A DNA stretch of 19,162 nt from an uncultured Myxococcales bacterium (GTDB taxonomy: Bacteria; Myxococcota; UBA727; VGSZ01), in the NCBI GenBank assembly GCA_903952805.1, contig CAJBHN010000912.1, positions 1-19,162 on the forward strand, in the 5' to 3' direction. Positions 1 to 8,900 of this stretch are shown here, in pieces. Under the pieces are notes generated by a model. The model was not told the origin of the DNA. It searched no databases and saw only the letters and a list, made by a program, of their open reading frames with translations. The position numbers and the translations under genes were made by a program. Positions within the stretch are counted from its first letter, which is position 1. The number at the start of each line of letters is the position of its first letter.

Positions 1-167
1 CCATCGAGCAGGCTCTCGCCATGCGAGGTGGCGTTCGGGCCGAGCAGCTCGCCCTTGGCATCGTACCTGCGTCCCGATGGAGTCGGCTTGCTGACGGCGC
101 CGCCGCCCTCGCCTGCCGCGCCTTCACACTCGAGGTTGACGACGACGTATACGGCGCTGTCATCCAG
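1..167 (-). CDS. Partial unrecognised protein running off the left edge
   Basis: A reading frame on the minus strand is open from a TGA at 170-168 to the left edge, giving 55 codons. It starts LDDSAVYVVVNLECEG and continues with a Gly-rich stretch and YDAKGELLGPN. The composition looks like a real protein, while the opposite strand reads as Ser/Pro/Arg-rich shadow. There is no ATG, GTG or TTG near the front. The only candidate start is CTG at 167, with AGGAG at 183-179 about 11 bases upstream. So either the start is non-standard or the 5' end has been damaged. I do not recognise the family and only the N-terminal part is visible. Confidence 0.35.
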   Translation of the reverse strand, partial: MDDSAVYVVVNLECEGAAGEGGGAVSKPTPSGRRYDAKGELLGPNATSHGESLLD

Positions 168-184
168 TCAGGTTCCGTCTCCTG

Positions 185-361
185 GTGCCTTGGCCTGGGG
201 CGGACACCGAGCTCGAAGTGTCTCTCGTCGCCGGCACCGTCACCCTTGAGGCGCTCTATGAGCGATGTTCCCCTTCCATGCTTCGACGAGCCGTGATCGT
301 CGGCGGGCGCCTTGAGCCGGACGCTGAGACCCGCAGCTTTGTCGATGAGATGGAAGCCTGA
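185..361 (+). CDS. Possible small hypothetical protein or gene remnant ahead of the ARH gene
   Basis: From GTG 185 to TGA 359-361 the plus strand reads 58 codons of protein-like sequence, including ADTELEVSLVAGTV and RRAVIVGGRLEPDAETRSF, with codon use resembling the genes downstream. No good ribosome binding site precedes GTG 185, and ATG 275 would leave only 28 residues. The same frame has stop codons further upstream, so this may be the 3' end of a broken gene rather than an intact small one. It ends 33 bases before the ADP-ribosylglycohydrolase start. No family recognised. Confidence 0.25.
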   Translation: MPWPGADTELEVSLVAGTVTLEALYERCSPSMLRRAVIVGGRLEPDAETRSFVDEMEA

Positions 362-394
362 TCGAGCTGAACGACACCGAACCGGAAGGTTTCC

Positions 395-1396
395 ATGACG
401 TCCACCAGCAGCCCTGACGAGGGTGTCCTCCACGCAGAACGGCGCCGTCGTGCAGGTCTCGCCTTGACCGGGTGCGCCGTCGGCGACTGTCTTGGCATCC
501 CGTTCGAGAACCGGCGAAGGCCCCCGAGCGGCTGGCAGGGCGACCGCTTCGAATACGCGAGTCCACGCTGGACCGACGATACCCAGCAATCCCTCGTCCT
601 CGTCGACGACATCCTGCGCCATGGCACCCTCGACGCGACGCGCGTGATGGACCGGTTCGTGGCGATGGCGCATGCCCCATCGGCTTGGCCCCACGCGTTC
701 GGCCTGCACCGGGGCACCGGCCGGGGATTCCGCTTCGCGGTGGACCATTACGCAGCCCACGGGCAATTCGGCCCGATGCCCGACCGCGCGGGCAATGGCG
801 CCGCCATGCGGATGGCGGCCGCTGCCGTCGCCCTTGGGGAGAGCGACGACGCCCGACGTCAGCTCACGGCGATGTCTGCAGCGACCCACGCCCACCCTGC
901 GGCCATCGACGCCGCCCGTGCCGTCGCCGAGGTAGCCTGGGCATTCTCGCGGGGCGTGCGCGGCGACGACGTGATTGCCGAGACCCTTGTCCGACTGCCA
1001 GCGGGGCTCGTGCATCGGTCGCTCTCAGCGGCGCTGCGGGCGGGCGACCCTTTCGAGGCCATTGTGCATGAAGCCGAAGCCGCGATGGGCGAACGCCCCC
1101 GCCACGGCGCCGGCGACGGCCATGCCCTGTGCAGTCCCCTTGCGGCCCTCTTCATCGCCGCGCGCATGCCGTTGTTCGAGGGCCTACAGGCCGCCGTCCG
1201 GCTCGGCGGCGATACCGACAGCACCGCCGCCATCGTCGGTGGCCTCCGCGCCCCGGTGGACGACCTCGACGATCTCCCCGCCGCGCTCCTCGCGTTCCCC
1301 GGCGCCGACGTGCTCGCCCGGTGGGGCAAGGGTCCCCTGCCCGACCTGGACACCTGGTGGGGCCTCGAACGGGACCTCTCGGTACCGCTGCCGTAG
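395..1396 (+). CDS. ADP-ribosylglycohydrolase (ARH/DraG family), free-standing
   Basis: A 333-residue all-helical ARH-type enzyme. Members are binuclear Mg/Mn hydrolases that remove ADP-ribose from proteins, nucleic acids or small molecules; the substrate here cannot be read from sequence. Visible motifs in family order are TGCAVGDCLG (25-34), the metal-binding WTDDTQQS (59-66), RAGNGAAMR (131-139), THAHPAAID (164-172) and the C-terminal metal motif GGDTDSTAAIVGG (271-283). Length is normal for the family and all metal-ligand motifs are intact, so it is probably active. ATG 395 is chosen because GGAAGG (384-389) lies 5 bases upstream. A second, distinct ARH domain sits at the other end of the window, fused to an IMPase. 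No ADP-ribosyltransferase gene is visible next to it. Confidence 0.93.
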   Translation: MTSTSSPDEGVLHAERRRRAGLALTGCAVGDCLGIPFENRRRPPSGWQGDRFEYASPRWTDDTQQSLVLVDDILRHGTLDATRVMDRFVAMAHAPSAWPHAFGLHRGTGRGFRFAVDHYAAHGQFGPMPDRAGNGAAMRMAAAAVALGESDDARRQLTAMSAATHAHPAAIDAARAVAEVAWAFSRGVRGDDVIAETLVRLPAGLVHRSLSAALRAGDPFEAIVHEAEAAMGERPRHGAGDGHALCSPLAALFIAARMPLFEGLQAAVRLGGDTDSTAAIVGGLRAPVDDLDDLPAALLAFPGADVLARWGKGPLPDLDTWWGLERDLSVPLP

Positions 1397-1401
1397 CAGG
1401 G

Positions 1402-1807
1402 TCAGATGTCGTCGACGCGCATGAGGGCAAGGGTGAGGCGGTCGTCACCATCAACCATAAAGCACACGAGGTCTCCGCGGGTCGCGGCGTCACTAGAACG
1501 CCTGCGACAGAATGTGTCGCATGGTGCCGCGATGCTGCTCATCATGAATGAGGATAACGACATCGACCTCGCCCTTGAGTCATCGGCCGCGCTCGCTCGA
1601 CCGCCGCGGGCCGGGCAGCGGCTTTCGGGGCGGGGCGATCCCCACCACCACCGTGCCCCAGGCCGACAGCTGCGTCACGACCTGTCGCAGGGTGCCGGCA
1701 TCCTGCACCCTGTCACTCGTCACCACCTCTGCGGCCCCGTCCTGGACCGCGAAAGGGCACCCGCGTGCGCTCTGGAGATCCAGGCATGAGCAAGCCTCGG
1801 AAACCAT
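1402..1807 (-). pseudogene. Decayed minus-strand coding remnant between ARH and kinase genes
   Basis: The stretch of about 390 bases between ARH and the kinase holds no intact gene. On the minus strand several protein-like pieces follow one another: VTSDRVQDAGTLRQVVTQLS with SAWGTVVVGIAPP, ending at a TGA (1582-1580); then, in the same frame after that stop, LKGEVDVVILIHDEQHRGTM down to a TAG; then, in another frame, SDAATRGDLVCFMVD and LTLALMRVDDI ending at TGA 1404-1402. Successive pieces interrupted by a stop and a frame change look like one gene broken by mutations. The family is not recognised. The right-hand limit is uncertain because the frame overlaps the start of the plus-strand kinase gene. 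Unrelated chance frames are the alternative. Confidence 0.3.
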
Positions 1808-2388
1808 TCAGGACTGGGACGAGCAAGAAGTCGCAGACTCCCAACGCGGAACCACCGGTCAATGTGGCACCGGCTCTGATGAGCATCGATGCCGTCGCCT
1901 TCATCGCCGCGGCCTTCGACGAATCGTCCAGACCAGTGGCCGGTCCCCCGACTGCTGTCATCATCATGGGAAGTCCCGCGGCGGGGAAGACGACGCTGCG
2001 GAAGGCAAAGTTCACGAACGGCTACGTTGTGATTGATGCAGCCGACGTGTTTCTCCGCCTGTGCCAGGGGAGGAACCTCGACTTTCCGGGCGAGCTGGAA
2101 ACACCCATGGAGGTCCTAGGGTCATTGATTGCCGGGCAGGCTGTCCAAGAGGGCCGCAACCTTGTCATCGAGATAATCCCCATCGAGGACGAGAGGGCGT
2201 TGGAGCTCATCAAAGCGTTGAAAGAAGCGGGCTACCGAACCGATCTTGTTCACGCGCACTGCAGCGTCGAAGAGTGTCGGCAGCGCAACGACAACCGCGG
2301 TCCAGACGACATCTCCGCATACTTTGCGGAGCGGTTCCACATGCGATGGCTCATCGATGCCTGCCGATCCTTGGACCGGCCATGTTGA
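1786..2388 (+). CDS. Zeta-toxin-like P-loop kinase (AAA_33/zeta group)
   Basis: A 200-residue P-loop NTPase. After a basic, low-complexity N-terminus of about 25 residues comes a Walker A motif, IIMGSPAAGKTT (59-70), then VIDAADVF (82-89) at the position where zeta toxins and polynucleotide or small-molecule kinases bind the acceptor, EGRNLVIE (122-129), and HCSVEECRQRNDNRG (158-172), a probable lid with basic residues. Zeta toxins phosphorylate UDP-N-acetylglucosamine, but relatives phosphorylate nucleic-acid ends or other molecules, so the substrate is open. No epsilon-type antitoxin gene lies beside it. ATG 1786 is preferred over an in-frame GTG at 1765 because GGAG (1774-1777) sits 8 bases upstream. 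It ends 87 bases before recC and may be co-transcribed with it. Confidence 0.72.
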   Translation: MSKPRKPFRTGTSKKSQTPNAEPPVNVAPALMSIDAVAFIAAAFDESSRPVAGPPTAVIIMGSPAAGKTTLRKAKFTNGYVVIDAADVFLRLCQGRNLDFPGELETPMEVLGSLIAGQAVQEGRNLVIEIIPIEDERALELIKALKEAGYRTDLVHAHCSVEECRQRNDNRGPDDISAYFAERFHMRWLIDACRSLDRPC

Positions 2389-2475
2389 GCCTCAGTACCA
2401 TCCATCCCAGCACCGGGGCGGCACAAACCGAATCCGTCCTGTGCGCTCTGACCTGCTCTCGTGCCAAGGTTCGTC

Positions 2476-5400
2476 ATGGCGTCTGACACCTCGTCCGGTT
2501 TGCATCTGATTGCTGACGCTGACCTTGACAGCCTGGGCCTGCGGCTGGCCCTTGCCTTGAACGCAACGCGGCCCGATCCCTTTCGCACGATCGTTATCGC
2601 TGTTCCCACCCGCGAGATGCAGACGTGGGTCGCGAGGCGCATTGCTGAAGTGGTGGGCGTCTGCATGAACGTCGAGTTCAAGCGGCTCGACGAGGCTCTC
2701 CTGCCAGCGGATGCGCGGGTGTGGAGTGCCAGCACCGTGGCCATTGGCGTCCTTGAAGCGCTGCGAGACTGGGAGCACGGACAAAAGCCAGAGTGGGACG
2801 CCGTCAAGACGCTGCTTCAGCCCCCGCCCTCCACCGCAGATGGCCAGACGCATCTCGTGCTCCCTGAGACGACGTCATCGAGCCAGCAGCGACGACGGGC
2901 GCGTTTCGCGTTGGAGATGGCGCGACGCTTCCTCGCCTACGACGTCTCCCACCCGGACTTGTTGTCGCAGTGGGAGCAGCGGCACCACGGCGAGCTGCCA
3001 ACCGCGCTTTCGTGGCAGTCCGCGTTGTGGCGGGACGTGGTCGGCCACTGGCAGGCTTCGACAGAGCGCCCCCAGCGCCTCTTGTCTGCCATCGAGGACG
3101 CCGCCATCGTCGAAGGCCTCGTCGTCTTCGGCTTCGCTCACTTCTCGCCTCGCGAACGCGCGGCCTTGCAGAACGCTGCACGCCACCGACGCGTCGATGT
3201 CTTCTTGCACACCCTGGACGATCGCCTGGCCGGTGCCGGCGACGACACTCTCGGCGCGCTGTGGGGCGCACCGATGCGCGAGACGCAAACGGCGCTGCAC
3301 GCGATGGCCACTCCTGCGCCCGCTTCGTCGCTCCCTGAGTTCGAAAAGACGGCAGGTCAGACGAGAACCCTCGATGGCCTGCGCGACGTCGTGTTCGGGA
3401 TGCCTCCATCTATCCCGATCGGCGACTCGTGCATCGAGGTTGCGGCTCCCGGGCATCGCCGCAGCGCCGAAGCCCTGGCCAGCGCCATTTGGGACGACCT
3501 GCAGGCGAACCCGGCTCGGCAACTCACGGATGTGCTCGTGGCCAGCGGCGACTACGACAACGAGTTGGTGTGGCTTGAGGACCGGCTGCGCGCCCTGCAC
3601 CGCGTCCCCATCAACAGCGCCTTCGGCGGCCGTCCCAGTCGCCTGCTGGACCTCTTCGTGGCGCTGCTGGAGCTTGGCGAGAGCGAGTGCAGCCGTCGCC
3701 AGGTGGTCGAGGTGCTTGAGCACCCCTGCTTCCGTGGTGTCTTGCCCCCGCGTCTGTCTGCCAAGCTGGCCGCCTCCGTGGCGGTGTTCTTCGGTGTCGA
3801 CGGAGCTGACCCGGCGCTCGCCTACCTCAACGGAGCGCCTTTGGCGCACTGGCAGCAGGGGCTCGCCCGTCTCGCACTTGGCGCGGTGCTCGGCGACGGG
3901 GAAGGCGACGGTGAACAGCTGCGCGACGTTGTCCCGCCGGGACAGCGGGAGAGCGCCACGACGATGGTGGCGTGGACGTCGTCGCTGCTCGCTGACGTGC
4001 GTGCGCTGGTGCAGCAGAGCTTGTCGCTGACGAAGTGGGCCGCGGTGCTTGAGGCCTTCTTGCGAGGCTATGTGCAAGCGGTCGACGATGTGGATGCGAG
4101 CCATTGGATGGCGCTGGTTTCGCGTATTCGCGATCTCGCCACTCTGGATTTCGGTGGCCACTTGGTGGACCTCATCAGCGTCGTCGAGCTGTTGCGGGCC
4201 AGCCTCGATGTCGCCGGCGGAGCACGCGGGCACTTTCAGGCTGGCGGCGTCAGCGTCACGCACCTGCAGCTGCACCGTGTGGTTCCATCGCCGGTGGTCG
4301 TGTTGTCGGGGCTGACAGAGGGACGCTTCCCGGCGCGAGACGGCCGTGACCCTCTCGACGTGCGTCGGGCCTTGAAGCTGGCCTTCACGACGACGCGGGA
4401 CCTGCAGGCCGCTGCGTTCCTGCAGGCCCTGTGCGTGGCTGGTGAGCGCGTGGTCTTTGTCCGCAACCGCCTCGACACGGAGAAGGACGCCGAGCGCGCA
4501 CCATCACCGCTGTTGGCCGACCTACGCCAGCAGTGCACGCGCGCCGGAGTCGCCCTGCCCCTGCACGCCGCGCCCCTGAAAGCCTACGAAGGCAACGACG
4601 ACGGCCACGACCTGCACGCGCGGCTTTCCAGAGACGCCGCACAGATGCGGGCTGCCATCGACACGATGGTGTTCCCCCCGACCGGGGGAGGGCGGCCGGT
4701 GTTGGCCAACTTCCAGCGCTCATTGACAAAGGTGGCCCTCGAGCGTGCAGGCTTGCTGGCTCCGGCTTTGCCCGCGGCCGCGTCGAGCACCGCGGGTGCT
4801 GTGACCACGCAACAGACCAAGCTCGAGGTGCTGAGAGAGCTGCTGCAATACGATAACGTGGAGACCCACGCAAAGACCCACCTGCGGATGAAGGGATGGA
4901 ACCTCGAACCGGATGAGGCCTCCCTCGTTGAGACCGAGCCCGACGGCGTAGACGAAGACGGACGCTGGCGGATGGTGAAGGCAGTGCTCATGGACGCGCT
5001 GGCTGGGAGCACGCACTCCTGGCCCAGCAAGTCAGTCATTGACACGGCAGTCGTTGAGTTGTTGGCGAGGGAGCAGTCCGAGGGCCGGGCCCCACCAGGT
5101 GGCCTCCTCGCCCCCGACGTATCCGAAGATGTGCTGGACCGGCTCGATGAGATCGGCCGGCGAATCACCGGCGCGGGCGCCTTCGCGCTCGGTTTCAGTG
5201 GCAAGGTCGTCTACGGCGCTGCCCGCTCCCGTGCGGCCGGACAGCGGTTGGTCCCGCCCCTGCGTGTTCTGGTCGATGGACGACCCCATGATCTGGTCGG
5301 GGAGGGTCCGTTGACCTTCGGCGACCGCAAGCAGGCGCTGTTTGCCCACGTGCTGTTCGGGCCGTGGAAGGCACCCGCGAATTTTCGCGTCCAGCTCGCC

Positions 5401-5904
5401 CTCGACGCTGTGGGCTTGCTCCTGGCGGGTCTGCTCGACGAAGGCGCAAAGGTCACAGGCGTTCTTTTGACCGCCAAAGAGCTGATGCCCGAGTGCGTCC
5501 TGCAGCTGCCGTCTCGGGCGACTGCGGCAGCCTGGTTGGCCGGCATGCTGCGGCCGCTCGCGGCGGTGATGCCCGAAGCCATCATCACGCCGAGGCTCTT
5601 GCCTCTCGCCGATGGGGCCGGGCTGCTCGCCGCAGCGAAGGGTACGCCAGAGATACGGCATGAACGATACGTGGCTGCTGTCCAGGCGGCGACACCCGAC
5701 TCCGTGGAGCGCCGAGACCAGGTGGAGCGCAAGGATCGTGCCCTCAGAGACGTCACCGGGTTCCAACCTCCATCGGAACAGACCTTCTACGACACCGCGG
5801 CGCAGCGCTTTTCGCTGCTCGCCGAGATGGGCGTGTTCGGAACCAAAGCCGCTGACGCCGCGGCAGGTGCTCCATCGGCAGAATTTGAGGGAGACCCATC
5901 ATGA
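2476..5904 (+). CDS. recC: RecBCD enzyme subunit RecC (exodeoxyribonuclease V gamma)
   Basis: A 1142-residue protein, close to the roughly 1120 of E. coli RecC. RecC is the scaffold of the RecBCD helicase-nuclease; its inactive helicase-like domains hold the split DNA strands and scan for the Chi sequence. RecC-like features are the N-terminal FRTIVIAVPTREMQTWVARR, the inactive helicase-1 region with GLVVFGFAHFSPRERAALQ, the central SPVVVLSGLTEGRFPARDGRDP, and a C-terminal RecB-nuclease-like fold lacking catalytic residues. RecC is poorly conserved, so the call is strengthened by recB and recD directly after it. ATG 2476 is chosen over GTG 2461 because AAGG (2466-2469) lies 6 bases upstream. 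The stop overlaps the recB start as ATGA at 5901-5904, which suggests translational coupling and equal subunit amounts. Confidence 0.9.
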   Translation: MASDTSSGLHLIADADLDSLGLRLALALNATRPDPFRTIVIAVPTREMQTWVARRIAEVVGVCMNVEFKRLDEALLPADARVWSASTVAIGVLEALRDWEHGQKPEWDAVKTLLQPPPSTADGQTHLVLPETTSSSQQRRRARFALEMARRFLAYDVSHPDLLSQWEQRHHGELPTALSWQSALWRDVVGHWQASTERPQRLLSAIEDAAIVEGLVVFGFAHFSPRERAALQNAARHRRVDVFLHTLDDRLAGAGDDTLGALWGAPMRETQTALHAMATPAPASSLPEFEKTAGQTRTLDGLRDVVFGMPPSIPIGDSCIEVAAPGHRRSAEALASAIWDDLQANPARQLTDVLVASGDYDNELVWLEDRLRALHRVPINSAFGGRPSRLLDLFVALLELGESECSRRQVVEVLEHPCFRGVLPPRLSAKLAASVAVFFGVDGADPALAYLNGAPLAHWQQGLARLALGAVLGDGEGDGEQLRDVVPPGQRESATTMVAWTSSLLADVRALVQQSLSLTKWAAVLEAFLRGYVQAVDDVDASHWMALVSRIRDLATLDFGGHLVDLISVVELLRASLDVAGGARGHFQAGGVSVTHLQLHRVVPSPVVVLSGLTEGRFPARDGRDPLDVRRALKLAFTTTRDLQAAAFLQALCVAGERVVFVRNRLDTEKDAERAPSPLLADLRQQCTRAGVALPLHAAPLKAYEGNDDGHDLHARLSRDAAQMRAAIDTMVFPPTGGGRPVLANFQRSLTKVALERAGLLAPALPAAASSTAGAVTTQQTKLEVLRELLQYDNVETHAKTHLRMKGWNLEPDEASLVETEPDGVDEDGRWRMVKAVLMDALAGSTHSWPSKSVIDTAVVELLAREQSEGRAPPGGLLAPDVSEDVLDRLDEIGRRITGAGAFALGFSGKVVYGAARSRAAGQRLVPPLRVLVDGRPHDLVGEGPLTFGDRKQALFAHVLFGPWKAPANFRVQLALDAVGLLLAGLLDEGAKVTGVLLTAKELMPECVLQLPSRATAAAWLAGMLRPLAAVMPEAIITPRLLPLADGAGLLAAAKGTPEIRHERYVAAVQAATPDSVERRDQVERKDRALRDVTGFQPPSEQTFYDTAAQRFSLLAEMGVFGTKAADAAAGAPSAEFEGDPS

Positions 5905-8900
5905 CTGTTGCGCACCCTGCGCTCGCTTGGGTCGACCGGCCAGCTGCGCTTCACACCCTGGACCTGAAGAGACCGCTGTCCGTCGAGGCATCAGCGGGGA
6001 CCGGGAAGACCTGGTTCCTCCAGCACCTTGTGGCCGAGCTCATCGTCGAAGGACACGCACGCATCGACGAGATTGTGGTGCTCACGTTCACCGAGCGCGC
6101 CGCGGCCGAGCTTCGACGTCGGGTGCGCAGCACGTTGGAGGATGTGGTAGCGGCCACGCCGTCGTCCACCCCGCCGCCGCAGCACGCCTGGATCGTCGAC
6201 GATGTCCGACGACGGCGGGCCGTCGAAGCGCTGCGCTCCTTCGACGACTCACTCATCGGCACCATCCACCACTTCTGCCTCACCCAACTGAAGGAGCAGG
6301 GCGTCCTGGTCGGGCTCCCAGCCATCCTCGGCGACGACATCGTCGACGACCCGTTCCCGACCGTCTGGCGGTCGGTGGTGCGGGGCCGCCTCGCCCACGA
6401 TACGTTTTTTCGCGCCAGCTGGAGCCGGCTGCCTGAACCCACACGCGAGCAGTACGAGGTCGCGGTCCGGACGCTGTCGACAACGCGCCTTCCAACCCGT
6501 CCCACCGTCACAGAGATTCAAGCTCTCGCTGAGAGCGTCGTACGCCAATGGCGTGACTTGGGCCGCCCAACCATGCCAACGACGGGTGAGCACCCATTCC
6601 ACGACGATCCGAGGGTCGGCGGGCACACCGGCTCAAAGCCCGTCGCCGCCTATCTGGGGTGGAGCCAAGCGTTCTTCGCGGGCCTTGCCGCCGCTGACAC
6701 GGTGGGGTGGGAAGCGGTGTGTCACTACATCGAGCAGACGCGACATCTGCTCAACGATGACGGCAACGGAAGGCCCCGGCTCGACGCGGCCGTCGAAGGG
6801 ACAAAGAAGAAGCCGTGGTGCAAGACCCCCGAGCAGGCTGCGTTCCTCGGCGATGCCCGCACGCTGCTGACCCACGCGTGGGCTGTGATGCCGCTTACCC
6901 TCGCCGAGGAGGTCGCCACCGAGACCCGGCGGCGCCTCGATGATCGCTCGGAGTTGACCTACGACGAGATGGTGCGGCGGCTGCGCGACGCGCTCATCGC
7001 CGAAGACACAACCCCTCACACCCCGCTGCGCGATGCCCTGCGTGCTCGCTTCAAGGCCGCCCTCGTCGACGAGTTCCAAGACACCGACGAGACGCAATGG
7101 GACATCTTTCGCACCCTCTTTCTCGGCGGCCGATGTGAGCATCGCGCCACGGCCGCGGGGTTGCTGGTGGTCGTGGGAGACCCGAAGCAGGCCATCTATC
7201 GCTTCCGCGGCGCCGACTTCGCCGCCTACCACCGCGCCTGCTCGACGATTCGTGATGACTTCGGTGGTGCAGAGCTGGCCCTCGATGAGAACCACCGGAG
7301 CACGAGCGAGCTGGTGCAGGGGGTCGGGTCCCTGCTCGGCGGACGCCTCTTCAACCCCGCGCGCGATCGCATCACGCTGCCGGTGGTAACTGCGAAGGCC
7401 GATGTCGGCTTCAAGGCCCCCGACGCGATGCCCGCGCTCGTCGCGATGGCCGCTCGGCTGCCTGATGATGGGAGTCTGGGTGTCGACGCCATTCGAGCCG
7501 TTCACGCCGCCAGCACCGCGGCGGAGATTGGTCGGCTCGTTCGTGAGGGGACCAAGTACCGCCCACCTCGAAGCAGCGAGGTGCGCCAGCTCGCCTATCG
7601 CGACATCTGCGTCGTCGGCCGTGGGAAGTACGATCTCGACAAGGTGGCGGGGGCCCTGCGACGCAGCGGCATCCCGTTTTCGCACTACAAGAAGCGGGGG
7701 CTCTACCAGACCGCCGAGGCCCTCGACCTCCTCGACGTCATGTTGGGCATCGAGAACCCGAGCGATCCTGGCTGCGTGATGCGCGCTCTGGCAACGCCGT
7801 TCTTCGGCGCAGCGCCCCAGCAGTTGGCGCAGGTGATGGACCTCGATGAGAGCCACCCGTGGCGGGCGAAGCTGACCTGGCTGCATGAGCGGGCCTTCGA
7901 CAACGACATCCCCGGTGTGCTGCGCGCGCTGGAGCGCGACACCGGGGTCATTCCGCGGCTGCTGTTCATGGAGGGACAGCGCTCAGCCACCAACGTCGAG
8001 CATCTGCTCGAAGAGCTGGGCCGCACGCACGCGAAGACCGCGTGGTCGTGGCCGCGGCACGTTGAAGAAGTCCGGCGCCAGATCTCGGCTGTGGCCAGTG
8101 ACATCGGCGAGACGGACCTGCTGCGGCTGGAGTCCGAGCGCGACCAGGTCACCTTGATGACCATGCACATGTCGAAGGGGCTGGAGTTCCCGGTCGTGTT
8201 CCTCGCGGGCGGATACCTCGGTCGCGAACAGCATCTGCCTCGGCACCCGGTGGTTGTGCATGCCGCGGATGACGAGGCGTACCTCGCGCTGCACGCCCCC
8301 GACGTTGCCGCGCTCTGGCGCACAGAAGAAGAACAGGAAGATGCTCGGCTGCTGTACGTCGCCCTGACCCGAGCCCGTTGTCGGGTCTATATGCCATGGA
8401 CCAACGTGACCATCGGCAGAGGGTTTCGCCCTGGGATGTACGAACGACTGTGGCCCTTCCTCAGCGAGCTCGGCCATGGACGTGCGCAATCGACGTTCGT
8501 CTCGGTGCTTGAGCCCCAGGATGCACCGGACGCACCGCTGCGCTTTCCAGGCGACCTGAGCGAAGACGAAGAGGCGCGGCTCGCGCAGTTCATCCCACCG
8601 ACGCCCGCACCGAACCTCGCTGACGATGGGTACCGTGCGGTCGTCTACGGCTCGCGGCGCGGCAGGCTCGTCACCTCGTACACTGCTCTCAAGCGGCATA
8701 TGGACGCGCAAGGCGTCGACGGTAACGAAGGAGACGTTTCTGACGAAAGCAGCGAGAGAGTCTTGGTACTCGACGATAACGAGACCAAGCTCACGCTGGC
8801 GGATGAGCGCGCGCGGCTCCCGGGTGGCGCGAAGGTCGGCATCGTGTTTCACGAAGCATTGGAGCGAATCGACCTCGAGCGGGCGCGCAAGGCCTCGACA

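Noticed and set aside
21..296. Plus-strand 91-codon open frame at the left edge
   Set aside because: It overlaps the more protein-like minus-strand frame and its second half overlaps a better plus-strand frame ending at 361; no ribosome binding site seen.
1786..2388. Classical epsilon/zeta toxin-antitoxin pair
   Set aside because: No small antitoxin gene precedes or follows the kinase, and the upstream region is degenerate in the other orientation.
2875..4275. Minus-strand open frame of 466 codons inside recC
   Set aside because: It lies wholly antisense to recC and reads as Arg/Gln/His-rich shadow sequence typical of high-GC codon bias; no domain seen.
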